DNA from: Metopolophium dirhodum
Lineage: Eukaryota; Arthropoda; Insecta; Hemiptera; Aphididae
Length of the DNA stretch: 64,000 bases
Direction: 5' to 3'
NCBI RefSeq assembly: GCF_019925205.1
Contig: NC_083568.1
Span: 8,492,393-8,556,392, forward strand
Below are positions 14,640-26,534 of the stretch, in pieces; position 1 is the first letter of the stretch, and each line of letters starts with the position of its first letter. A program made the position numbers and the translations under genes. Under the pieces are notes generated by a model. That model saw only the letters and a program-made list of their open reading frames with translations, had not been told where the DNA came from and did not search any database.

Positions 14640-15550
14640 AACTTTGCAAGGCGATTTTTTTTTTTTTAAACATAAAACGAGCTGGCCGTCTACAGCAACT
14701 GTTGTTGTTACTATTGGACATACTACGTCTTAAGAAAATTGCGATGGAGGCTGTATACGGGCGGCGGTGGGTTGGGGACCGGGAATCGCGTGGCGAAAAA
14801 AAAGCAACATAATATTATACAGTTAGTCGGCGCGGGGCCCGGTCGCTTTCTGCGAATGGGCCCGAAGCAGCGCTCCCTCCACGCGGCCGCGGCCACCGGT
14901 TTGATATTCGCGCGTTCCGCAAGAAAGCATAAAATGCGTTTTTTCGCACGCGCGCGTTGTCCGTTCCATCGGCGGCTGCGGCGGCACCCGATTTCCATTC
15001 CTCGGCACACGGTCCGACCACCGCGGCCAACCCCGCTAGCCGTGCGTGGCCGGCCCGCCGATGGCATGTCCGGGCGGGCGGTGGAAGCAGGCTTTGACGT
15101 CACAACGAGTCACGCGAGCACGCAGCCCGCGGGGCGTTACGTTCGCTACGCAATTTATATGGCACGATGATGACGAACGGCGGTGGTGATCTTGTATATA
15201 GGTATACCTATATTAATATTGTTATTATAACAATAATATTATTATAGTATCATAACAATGTTGTACGCACGGCGATGACTTGGTGATATTCGCAGAACCG
15301 TCGTCGGTGGCGCACCGGTGCTGGTGGGTGCTCCGGCATCACCGGCTGCAGTGTCCGCGCGCGCTAGGGGCTCGCCATTTGTACCGCCGCGCGCCGCCGT
15401 CACCTCCATCCGAAAATCGTTCGTCGGCTGCGAGCGCAAACAATGTCTCTGTGTATGTGTGCGCGCGCCCTTGAACTCTCGGACGCGACGGGTACGCCGC
15501 AGTATTATTATCGTGCGTACAACGCATCATCGTCCCATATAGGTGCGAAA
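14640..15550. promoter_or_regulatory. CpG island without an identified gene
   Basis: The stretch is GC-rich and CpG-dense (for example GCGCGCGTTG and GGCGGCTGCGG) between AT-rich flanks, with a consensus CRE palindrome TGACGTCA at 15095-15102. Frames of 60-143 codons are open on both strands, but none has domain-like content and they mirror each other, as expected from composition alone. It may be the promoter or first exon of a gene whose other exons lie elsewhere. The small minus-strand ORF at 14222-14395 is the nearest coding candidate. Confidence 0.4.
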
Positions 15551-16661
15551 AAAAAAAATAATAAACATACCTACCTATTATTACGTCCGTAGTTATGTGT
15601 TAATAATATTATTTTTTATCATTATTATTTATTTTTATTACGCATTTTTTTATGTATTTTGTACATCTCGCATATTATAATATTATTTACGTCTATACGG
15701 AATCGTGAACTTTGGTAAAATTATTTCGTCGATTAATCGATTTTTCTGCAGAAAATGTCATTATATCATGTACATCGATGGTGCGTGAACGACGGCGTCT
15801 TATACAATGAAGTTTGACAGTGGAAAATACTATTAATGACCTTATTATAATTTGTAATAAATTGTCAGTCCGGAATCCACAGTAGCGTCCCGGTGAGCGG
15901 TCAAAAAGTCCGGGGACATAATATCATTAAATTTGACTTGAAAATGGTGGAACGAAAGTCCCGTACAATAGTTCTGATCACATCGTTGTTAAAGTCAGAA
16001 TTTAAATGGACAAAAATAAAATAAATGATGTCAAATAGTTTATAGAATTAAATAAATAAAACAAAATAGTTACAATAAATGTCGTTTTATATTTTTTTTC
16101 AAAGTTGGTATTTAAACTTGTACCTACCATTGGAAGTTATTAAAATGCTCTCGGCACGCTGCGAATATTTCCGTCGAATACTTAAATCGCGTTTGGTTAC
16201 GTTTTGTCTGCATGGGATTCTGCGTCCTGTGAACGATTTCTGTAGGCGAGCAGGGCGAATAAAATAAAATATACGTAAGAGATATTTATAATTTATTTTA
16301 CCAGACATCCTAAATAACGTCGCAGGAAACATGACGTGAATGACAACATTATAACATGTACATAATATATATCTAGACCGATGTGATCAGTGCAGTGCGA
16401 CAACATTCCGGCCGCGAATCTCTGCAGCAGCAACCACCTGCACCAATCATGCACGTTTTCGCGAAGCCGTTCGCGGCATATATATAATAATATAATTTAA
16501 TCCGCCGTCGCCATTCCGTTTCGGGACGACGACATAATATGGCAGCTTGATGTGACTTTTGAGGACCAAAGAGATAGCGCGGTAACCTCCGGCGACAGTA
16601 TACCACGTGTATATACTGCATAGAGTAATAGTGTAATAACTAATAGTATGTATTTATATAA

Positions 16662-17099
16662 ATGTTAGCGTTAATGTATGAAATACGTTATTTTATTAAA
16701 TAACTAGTTATTCTATACTATTCCAAAATATGCTTGTTAATATATAAATTACACGGTTTTACTAGTTGAATATAGAATGGCATTTGGGTTTTCGCTATAG
16801 ATTAATTTTTTTTTAAATTTGTAATTTGTTTAAGATTTTAATAAATTGACGTTGTACAAAGCAGAATCGATTTTTAAAAAATGAATATTTATATTTTATA
16901 TACAGATTTAATAATAGTTTTAAATACATTAATTAAACCGATATTGCTAGTTTATAAAATATCTAGTTAGTATATAGAATAACTAGTTGAAGTATGTATG
17001 TATGGATTGATTCAATACATCAACTAAAAGTACCCATAATTCTATAGAATAACTAGTTATTTTATAGAATTACAGAATTTTATACATTAACGCTAACAT
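16662..17099. mobile_element. MITE with TIRs of about 57 bp
   Basis: Both ends carry the exact 18-bp ATGTTAGCGTTAATGTAT, inverted, followed about 18 bp later by an exact 20-bp inverted match AAATAACTAGTTATTCTATA. The AACTAGTT palindrome recurs inside. The 438-bp body is AT-rich and non-coding. Flanks are AT-rich and no clear target duplication can be read, so the superfamily is unassigned. Confidence 0.75.
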
Positions 17100-17631
17100 A
17101 TTATAAATTATATATTTATATACCACGGTGTTCGCGAGTGGCGGTAACCACGATGTTTTGTATCGATCAGTCTAGAGAAAATTGAAAAAAAAAGATTCAC
17201 CCGGTAATGTACCTACATATAGTTTTATAACGACTAAAGTTCTAGTAAAATATCGTGATAAAACAATCGCGTTATGCGTCCTTTAGTATAATATTATACA
17301 TAGGTATATCTATGTCGTTTCTATATAATGTGCATTTCAACACTTCCGTATTATTTACAATTTACATAGAACATTAATATACTACGTATATTATATATTG
17401 TACCCGATAACGATGTTTATGATGAAACAACCGAATTTCAGGGTGGGGGAGGCGTAAAACGAAGCGTTTACGCGCGCATGGTGCCAAAATGTCATCCTTA
17501 TAGACGCAGCCACAAGACCCGCTCGAGTTTCTGCTCAGGGACTATAATATAATGAAAGTAACATGTAAAACCCAGTTAAATGAATGTATTGAATCAAGTA
17601 ATTGTTCTGCATCACCTGATATTCAAAAACT

Positions 17632-17765
17632 TTTTTTTTTTATTTATTTGAAAGAATCTACAATCTATATACATGTTCTTAGTATATAATAAGTAGGTTT
17701 GATGAGTGACAAGTAAGAATGATATGATAATAAGATTAGGGAAGATACCCAGTGGTAACACCCTA
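17632..17765 (-). mobile_element. Probable 5'-truncated LINE 3' end (minus orientation)
   Basis: Read on the minus strand it ends CTTTCAAATAAATAAA followed by poly-A, as in LINE 3' UTRs. The flanks TATTCAAAAAC and TAATCAAAAAC resemble an imperfect target duplication. No protein remnant. Confidence 0.4.
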
Positions 17766-18072
17766 TAATCAAAAACAGATAATAAATTATAAATAAATAA
17801 TAATATACGAAGTATATTAAAAACATTTGCGTTTAAAAATAAATCTATGCTAGCAGGTGGTCGTTTTGTTTAACGGTAGCTTAAATTTTAATAAAAATTA
17901 TTATTTAAATAAAGTCTTGCAGGAAGTCATTATACTTATTATGCGCATGTATTATATGTATATTTAAATAGTTTAACAATATATCCATCATTTACACTTT
18001 AAAGAATGCCTTTTTGTCCCTGCCTGTCTGCGAGTTTGTCGGTCGTTAATCTAGTATAGTTTACCGAGGTCC

Positions 18073-18076
<4 letters not shown>

Positions 18077-18111
<35 letters not shown>
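18077..18111. repeat. (AT)n microsatellite
   Basis: An uninterrupted run of alternating A and T, followed within 200 bp by further imperfect TA runs. Confidence 0.95.
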
Positions 18112-18114
<3 letters not shown>

Positions 18115-18542
18115 GCAGCTACTATACCTACCCGTATACATATATATATTATATTGTATATAACAGTCACCGCAGCCGTCGGAAAAACTTTTGTCCGTAC
18201 TATGATATATCATTATAACGATATAATGTATATATATATATGTATAGGTAAAGACGTGCGGCGGCCAAAGATTGTTTGTCACCCGCGTCCGATATACATA
18301 TATAATATATATATATATACTTGCAGCAGGCGTATAATGAGGACACGACTACTGTTGGAGACTTTGGCACATGAATTATAATACGCGGATAGCTTTTGGG
18401 AATTGGAGCGGTGTCGTGGGGGGTCGTTTCTCCGTTTTAAAGCCTTTAACCTTTTGGCTTTTGACAGGTGTACAGATATATAATATACAATATTATACAT
18501 ATACATAAATATGTGTCTGTTTATACGTGTACCTATATAATA

Positions 18543-18548
<6 letters not shown>

Positions 18549-18583
<35 letters not shown>
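18549..18583. repeat. (GT)n microsatellite
   Basis: An uninterrupted GT run followed by GCGCGCG, a potential Z-DNA-forming tract. Confidence 0.95.
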
Positions 18584-18590
<7 letters not shown>

Positions 18591-21500
18591 TTACAATGTA
18601 TACGCTTTTTACTCTTTTTACTTTTTTTTTTTTTTTACATTAGACGCTTATCGACCGTGCGGTTTGTAAAAGGCTAACGACGGGCGTCATTGTGGGCGTA
18701 TCGTAAAAGCACTTTTACCCGATAATACACGGTAACCCACTTTGCGAAAAATGTTTACCTTTATACATTACATCCGCCAAATTATTTCGCGCGCGCGGGT
18801 GGCGTCCGCAAAAGAGTTTTCGAATCGAACGCGTATTGCGCGCGATGTTTATCGCGCGCCCGGAGGTTACAAAATAACAGTGCGTGCGGTGACTTTCGGC
18901 CGGCACGTACCGTCACGTACTTTTCTCGCGATAATCAATGCGAGATGATTTAATAATATTATTATGAAATTGAATGTTGCACACGATTATCGTTTTGGCG
19001 ACAACGATATTATCATTACGCGTACATATATGGATGCGCACTGCCGCATGTTTTAAAATGTTATTTCTGCATGTATTCGTATATTATTATGATACGGGTA
19101 ATGTGTCGATATAATAATATGTGTGACACAGTATACGATGACGACAAGCGTTGATCGTAACGTTCGCGCTTTTTGTCCGAAAACGAAACGGTTCGTATTC
19201 GTACCTGCAGCTGTAATATGACCTCCACGTCGTAAACTTTAAATTATTGTTTGTGTATCAAAACGTAGGTGTTGTATTCGATTGTACATGTTTGTTATCT
19301 GCAAAAAGTTATCATCACAAATCTTTCCGTCACTTGTATATTATAAGTAACAAAATGTACATTTTTGCTAAAATCCTATTAAAATCAATACGGTTCGTAC
19401 ATTAATTTTATTATCTTTTCATATAATATGTTGTATTTAAATAAAACTTATTTTGTAGTTGTGTGAGTGTATATAGTCTGTTGTTGTTATTATTATTTTA
19501 CGCGATGGTTATAAGGCGATTTTAAATAAGGATAGATGCCATTACATTACGGTGGCTATATGTATTAGGTATGGCTCAACCTCATTTTAGTTTCGAAATG
19601 GTTTACTCCAATGAATTTGGTAACTATACATTAAAATAATTTGAAAAATACTTTGACATAGGTGTCAAAAAAATATCGTATACCAGTCTGTACTGCGTCA
19701 TAACCATATAGGTACATATATAAGTCTTCGTAGCCGTTAATCTTATTTAACTGTATAATTATTATTTTAATTAATTCATTAAATTATATTGTACCGATTT
19801 TATTTAGTTTGTCTTTAAAGTAAAACAATTTAAAATAATATTTCCATATGATATGTCATTACTCATTATATTTATAATTTAGTGCAAAGAAAATTATCAC
19901 AGGAAAACATAGGTAGTTATAAATTAATAAACGGAAAAAATATAAATTCTTTGACGTCATCTCATCGTTACGAAACAATATGAACACAGCATAATTTAAA
20001 ACTGTACAACGATTCATGAATAAATTGGAAGTATTTTAATTGAAAATTTTTTTTTTTCATCAATTTTCGTCAATAATCCATATGCTAAGTAATATCTGGT
20101 TATGACATTATGTGGTCCGTTGTGGGTTGGTACGTCGAAATGTATAGTAGTATTATTACTAATATAATGTAATAATTAATAATGTAACATTATTGTGAAT
20201 ATTTTTTAAGTTTTCCTATACAGTTACTACAGTACCTTCTAATTTGAAGGCATGACAATTTTTAGACACAATATCCGTATAGGCACAACTGCAGTCATGT
20301 TCATGTAATATAGTGTTTGGTAACTCACCAGATAAGAACTGCGGTATACTTACTACTATATACCTGTACTAACAATACATTATTATAATTTTTATTATTG
20401 AAGTACAAGCTTATTGTCAAAATGTGCTTATCGTCTAACGGCTGTAAATTTAATAGATATCCTGTCTGGTCGTCTGGACATTGTTTAGATCAGCCATTGT
20501 AAGTCGCACTGCAACTCGTCCCCACTCTCCGCAATGCAGGACAGCGGTGAATTATTATTTTTACGTGACGATTAAACAGTTTAAAAAACGATTCTAGGTG
20601 GATGTCCGAAAGATAATTTTAGAAATATACCTTGATCTATATAAAATATTTAATTGTTATTGGAAATCTTTCATAATTTTTTTTAAAAAATTGAACATTT
20701 TAACACACCGTCAAAGTGACATCATTGTGGTAAATATTCTATTCACTGAATATCATATAACCCAAGACTTGAACAGTTTTTACCAACCCTACAAAAGTGT
20801 ATTCCGAAAAATATTAATAAACTTGTTATTATTAAGCCAATAGCTCCCTTGTTCCTCTTTGAATCTAAAACAATAAATTTACCTCATATTTCGAAGGTTA
20901 TCTCCCCATTATACAGTGTACATATTTCAACAACGAAATTACATGTAAATACCTAATGGGTCTTTGGGGATATGTATATTATGTATGTATTATACATTTA
21001 TACATATTACCTACATATGTATACATGATTATAAATGTAATGCATTTTTTCAACCATATAATATGAGGGTTATATTTTGTGGTTCAGAATTTCGTTACAC
21101 CATAATTATGAATAAACTATTAATACTTTAATATGTATATTATTATTTACTAAAATAATATTGAACAATTATTTATGAGCTTGCGGATAGTTGTAATTTT
21201 AATACAGTTTCAACGAAATTGTTTCCGTAAACTCCACGACAAACTATTGTTTTAAAATCTCCAGGGCCTTACTAAAATAATAAAATACCATATGCAATAC
21301 AATGGACTTTTTTCATATTCAAAGTTGTTTAAACATTATATTATACCTAATTACGTGAATATTTAATTCCAATTATTCCATTTTAAGCATCAAATAACAA
21401 TAAGCCTACGTACAGCATTATTAATTAAAACGTAATTGAATAGTTTATAATATTGTAAACATATTATGTTTTATTCGTATATAAGTAATAAACATCAATT

Positions 21501-24500
21501 AAAAAATACGATATATATTATGATATGGAATTATGTTTATCTATACACTTAATAATATATTATATCTATTACATTTACAAGGAAAAACAAATAAATATTA
21601 TTTAATGCACGTGGACAATTTGACTTGTTTATAACCTTGTTGACTCTTTAAATAGTAAATGTAAATTTGGGGTTTGCAGTTAAATAAAATCGTGGGATTA
21701 TTTTACAAGTACATTTCTAGCAAGTAAAATATTATATGTGTATGCCGATTAAATGATTAACAACGTACTTACTTAGCAAAAATATATTGTGAGATATAAA
21801 CAATATCCTTTTAGCAGAAAACCGTTTGAAGAACTAAAAAAAGTGTCAAATGCCTACTTACAAAAACTATAAAAGTTTTACGTAGGTATAGTATAAATAT
21901 TATTTTTTGTTTGATTCCCATAAATTTATCTATTGTAATGCGTTAATTTCATTGAACGCGCTTAACTCGTGGTGTACCCTTCAAGTTGAAAGTTGGAGTA
22001 ATATTTTGCTAAATATTGTTAATTTGCAATATTTTGCTCGGTTTGTTGCTCATTGATTCTAAAACAATGTCCCTATATAATTTAGTATTTTTTCAAAACA
22101 ATATATTCATGTAAATCAACTATGAAAAAATGTACTACCCATACATTCATACGTGTTTGATAAGAAACCTATACAGGTTAATATATTAATAAATATATAG
22201 ATTTGTCCATGCAATCAATATACATTAAAAAATGTACGTAAGTGCCTTTTTTATTTTGATAGGTATTTTGGAATAATTCATAGAAATATACGACCTTAAC
22301 GATTCGCTATGAAAATATTAAGTTTGACTAGGCGTATATGTGTTGAGTTATTTACTATATCGCTCGTTTTTTAGATAATATAGACATAAATTGAACTCCA
22401 TAGTTCCATACCACGCTTTACGTAACATTAATGTATGCAATTATTATTCATTTGATTAAAACATTTTAAATGGAAAACCATGTGGGAGAATAAAAATAAT
22501 TAAAAATTATTACTTTTTTAGTATTTATCGAAAATGTAATTCTCTGAGGCGTTATAAATCCTTGGTGTTTAAACAGTGTAGGTTTTATAATATAGATTCT
22601 GAACAGAAGACTGATGCAAACACACCACAGGAACTAGAATTATGATTTGTTCAAAATGTATTAAACGTTTCCAACAACAAACGTACAATAATAAATTGTT
22701 TACTATTTGTTTGACCACTATGGGAGGAAGGGACCTATCTGCAGTGTGCGTACTGCTAAAGCTATTTTCCTATGAGTCAGTATGTGTTTACAAATTTTTT
22801 TATATTTCTTGTGAAGTTAAGTACGTGTTCAGGTGTTCTCTTTCTCCGCGAGATTAATGTAAAATCTGATATTATATACATGCAATATAAGCAATCTTGA
22901 CAATAATATTATTGACTGTATTGTTTATCAGTTGGATCGAGATACATGAATTCGGAGAAGTTATAGTAATTTCAATTATATTTAATTATTACTATACCAA
23001 TTGAAAACAATTTTCGTACGATTATAATTATTATTGTGTATAATGTGTATGTATTTAGACGGTATATATGAGTGGATAATATAATAAAAATGCAACAAAT
23101 GTGGCAACGGTTTAATAACAACATTGTATCATACATTACAACACACAACAAATAGTTTATTGTTTAGAGACTCTCTTATCTATAGGTACCAAAAGTTAGA
23201 TACCGTTAGTTTTTAAATTCGTTTATAGTTGTATTATTATTCAACCGCGTGGTTAGGCACGGAATAATCTGAATTTTTAAATAAAAAAATACGTATGATT
23301 CTAGGTACCTACCTAAATATGTACGGAGTAATTTTGACGTACCTATATGTACCGCGAGTTTGTGTATTTACGTATATGACATATATACCGAGTGCAGAAC
23401 AAAAGGCAACATGCGGAAACACGGTTTGTAGGTACAATACGCACTTAAAGTATATAATATATATATATAAATGAGTTTACAAATTACATTGTAATTTAGG
23501 CGCAGGTATATACCGTGCAGATTTTATATATTATGCGATGCGAATGATCCGCAAACACTAAAAACATAGCATCGCACAGCTCGTACATTTGTTGGTTGCC
23601 AACAACCATAATGGTACAATAATCGGTATTCAATAGTCTATATCATAATAGCATATGGGTATAAGCGATTTCCATTACACTGTACGAGCAGAACATAAAG
23701 TGTACGACGTTTAGTTGCAAGATAAGTTACTTTTTAAAAGGTCCAAATAGGTACATCTATATCTAGGTTAACTTATACTCGTAAAGTATAGTAACGAAAC
23801 GATATAAGAGTATATAACGATGTTATTTTTTCGTTGTTTCATATTATACCGACACAATATTAGTTGTACAATATATATAATATATAATCATATAAGTAAC
23901 ACGTTACGTTAAATTGAATTATATATGATATGATTAGAATGGCGATATTTAAATTTTAAATCGTTTACCTATATACATGTATATACGGATATTATGGCGC
24001 GACTATATCGAGGCGGCTAGAAAGTTGAAACATCGCGCATTTAACAATCCAAATTGTATATGGAATATTGACCGCTATACAAGACGTGTATCCATATAAA
24101 ATCTAAATTATGATTTTTTTGATTTTTAAGGTCAGTTAAATACTTAAATGAATGAGTTCAAAAACAAAATAATATGCATAGAGATATCTCAAGCGTATTC
24201 CAATCTATCGATTTGTATACCAACTAGCGATAAAATGCAACACAAATATTTTATGAAGTTACCAGCTAATAATTTATAAGCTAATATATTATAATAACAA
24301 TATTCTAATATAATATGGAACAATTCGTTACAAATATAATATGACGTGTACTTTGTAACTACTGCAGTAGGCAGTTGTATGAAAAGTAATCAAATCGCAA
24401 TACAATTACGCGTTACTCAAAACAGGGAAAACAAACGCTGCGAGGTTATACCAGCATCAGTATACTTATAGTTACCAGTTACCACCCAACATCACGCAGT

Positions 24501-24689
24501 ACCTACGTGCATGTTCTACAGCAGGTACGAATAACCTATATTATAAATGTATAACACAGTATACGGTATAGCTGCAGTCATAATGGTATATCGATATATA
24601 GGTGGTATATATAATATAGGTAGCAAGCTATAGGTTATGATAATATATTAAAAAAATATGAGTGCTGCACCTTTGTTTGGGACCACAGA

Positions 24690-26184
24690 CTATAAGTTAG
24701 AACGGAAAACGCGTGTCGTGCAAAAATTTAAAAAAAAAAAAAAAACAAAAAACACGGAAGAGGGAAAATCCGAATCGCGTGCAAAACTTTTGGGTGGGGA
24801 ATGTCAGATCGCGACCGTCGGAGGGGGCCGTGGTGCGTGCGCCGTTCCCTACGCGCGCGGACGCGATTATCAGCTATCCGTCGGCGGGGTTTCAGACAGT
24901 CCGATATCACGTGCGCCGCGCGTTACATAACGTCGCATATCGCGCTGCACGTTATCGCGTAGCATTATAATATTATTACAATATTATTGGAATACTATCG
25001 TCGCGCGGCGGCCGACAGAGACACTGCGCCGCGCAGTATTCCGCGGTTGCACGACGATCCAGAGACAAAAATCGTTGCTGCAGGGTTATAATACGAGCCG
25101 CGTCAGTGCCGGTGGACCACGTGCTATTGGCCATACGAAACGCCAAGTTACCTTAATATCATATTATAGTCGTGGTTTTATATAGTATGATAGTTTAAGG
25201 TGGAGGCGTTGTAGAGGAGGAGGAGGAGGAGGGGGAGGAGTTTGGGAGCTTTAAGGTTAAACGCCGTCGACGTCGTCGTCTTCGACACCGCTACCGCCGC
25301 CGCCGCATAGTCGTAACCGTCGCTCGAGTGCCGCCGCCAGGTGTCGCGCGCGATAAATCCGAAGCCGGTAGGTATAGATACCACCGCGACCACGATAACC
25401 GAACGACTGAAAGCAACAAAAAAATTACAAGAACGATACAAGAAGAAGTAACCATAACGCCAACAGGCCGCGCTCAAATAATACACTATCATAATACAAT
25501 ATAATAATAATAATAATAATAATATAATATAATATAATATAATATACACTAAATACATAATATTATAATATCATTATATTGTTATTATGTGTGCGTACAC
25601 GGCGGTACACACCGCCGCCGCCGCCCGCTAATAATATAACAACATAATCGTCGGCCGCCTCCGCCGCCGCCCCGGTGCCTTCGTCGCTACCGCGCCGCGA
25701 AGAAGAGCACACGCGTTACCGCCGCGGTCGTGGAGTGTTGTCTGTGGTCTCGCGCGCATAACAATATTACGATAATATTATTATTGTACACACGAGACGT
25801 CGTCCCGTAACACACAAACACGTCCCGCCAACACGCGCGCGTTATCATCACGATATAATATAATATTGTACTAACCTATACCTGCCGTGTGCGCGTACGA
25901 CGACGACGACGACGACGACGACAACAACAATTTTTTTTTGTCTTCGCGTTACGATATTCCGCGACGACGATAACATTATTTTGAGCAGGAGTCGCGCGGG
26001 ACCGTTACTTTCGGACATAATATTATAAAATATTTTATATCATTTTATTCGGGTTACGATTTTACTCCTCGAGGGGTTTTCGTTTTTGTCGGACTCCGTT
26101 TCGGAATATTTTACTGCGCTGTTCTCTCTATTCGCCGTGTGCGTGTGTGAATGCGCGTGTTCTTCAACGTTCATAAGCCAAACG
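24690..26184 (+). promoter_or_regulatory. CpG-rich island upstream of the candidate exon at 26185
   Basis: Dense CG dinucleotides and GCC/CGC runs alternate with AT blocks. It contains a (GGA)n tract at about 25217-25240, an (AAT/AT)n block at 25500-25555 and an (ACG)n tract at 25897-25921. Open frames inside are low-complexity and unsupported. This is probably promoter and 5' UTR sequence for a plus-strand transcript, possibly bidirectional. Confidence 0.45.
25897..25921. repeat. (ACG)n microsatellite
   Basis: Eight tandem ACG units inside the CpG island upstream of the candidate exon at 26185, followed by ACA repeats. Confidence 0.9.
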
Positions 26185-26246
26185 ATGCTGATTAGATATC
26201 AACCATCGTTCCATTCGCACGTCAAAAATCGATCTCATTTCAAACG
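26185..26246 (+). other. Candidate first exon (coding or 5' UTR) ending in a strong donor
   Basis: An ATG at 26185 opens a 20-codon frame (MLIRYQPSFHSHVKNRSHFK) that ends at AAACG|GTAAGG (donor at 26247), two bases into a codon. It lies at the right edge of a long CpG-rich tract (24690-26250) that looks like a promoter plus 5' UTR. No downstream exon with a matching phase could be identified. If spliced to 58028 directly, or through an acceptor at 45433, the frame soon stops, so the ATG may only be an upstream ORF in a non-coding first exon. Confidence 0.35.
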
Positions 26247-26365
26247 GTAAGGATATATTATAAATACCGTCTGCGTCTTATGCACACGGCGTTTTAATAT
26301 ATTATACGTTTCGTTAGGCCTTTAGGTTTTATATCACATGATATAGGTAGGTATATGGGTACAAC

Positions 26366-26534
26366 CAGGGGCGCCCGCAGAATATCAGCTCAGTGGGTGC
26401 AAGATTGAATTTATGTTATATACACGTATAGGTAGTCACATATTTGCATTATTATACACTGTTTTTTTTTGTTCATTAAAAAAATCTCAGTGGGTCCAAT
26501 GGCACCCACTAGCTCCTCTCTGCGGGCGCCCCTG
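26366..26534. mobile_element. hAT-type MITE with perfect 8-bp target duplication
   Basis: The 169-bp element is bounded by perfect 16-bp terminal inverted repeats, CAGGGGCGCCCGCAGA and its complement. It is flanked by identical 8-bp duplications GGTACAAC (26358-26365 and 26535-26542). A subterminal CTCAGTGGGT motif occurs near both ends. CAG-starting TIRs with 8-bp duplications are characteristic of hAT transposons. There is no coding capacity, so it is non-autonomous. The intact ends suggest a relatively young insertion. Confidence 0.9.

Larger units (their letters stand above)
17766..24689. other. Mostly AT-rich non-coding region
   Basis: No supported gene. Microsatellites lie at 18.08 and 18.55 kb, and a small CpG-containing patch at about 18.64-18.95 kb carries only compositional open frames. 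The rest is AT-rich with frequent TAGGTA motifs. Confidence 0.55.

Noticed and set aside
14739..15170. 143-codon plus-strand ORF in the CpG island
   Set aside because: It is rich in Arg/Ala/Pro/Gly with equally long frames on the other strand, so it is a composition effect.
25178..25558. 126-codon minus-strand ORF
   Set aside because: Its length comes from ATT and GGA microsatellites and CpG sequence. The translation is Tyr/Ile/Leu and Ala/Thr runs without domain content.
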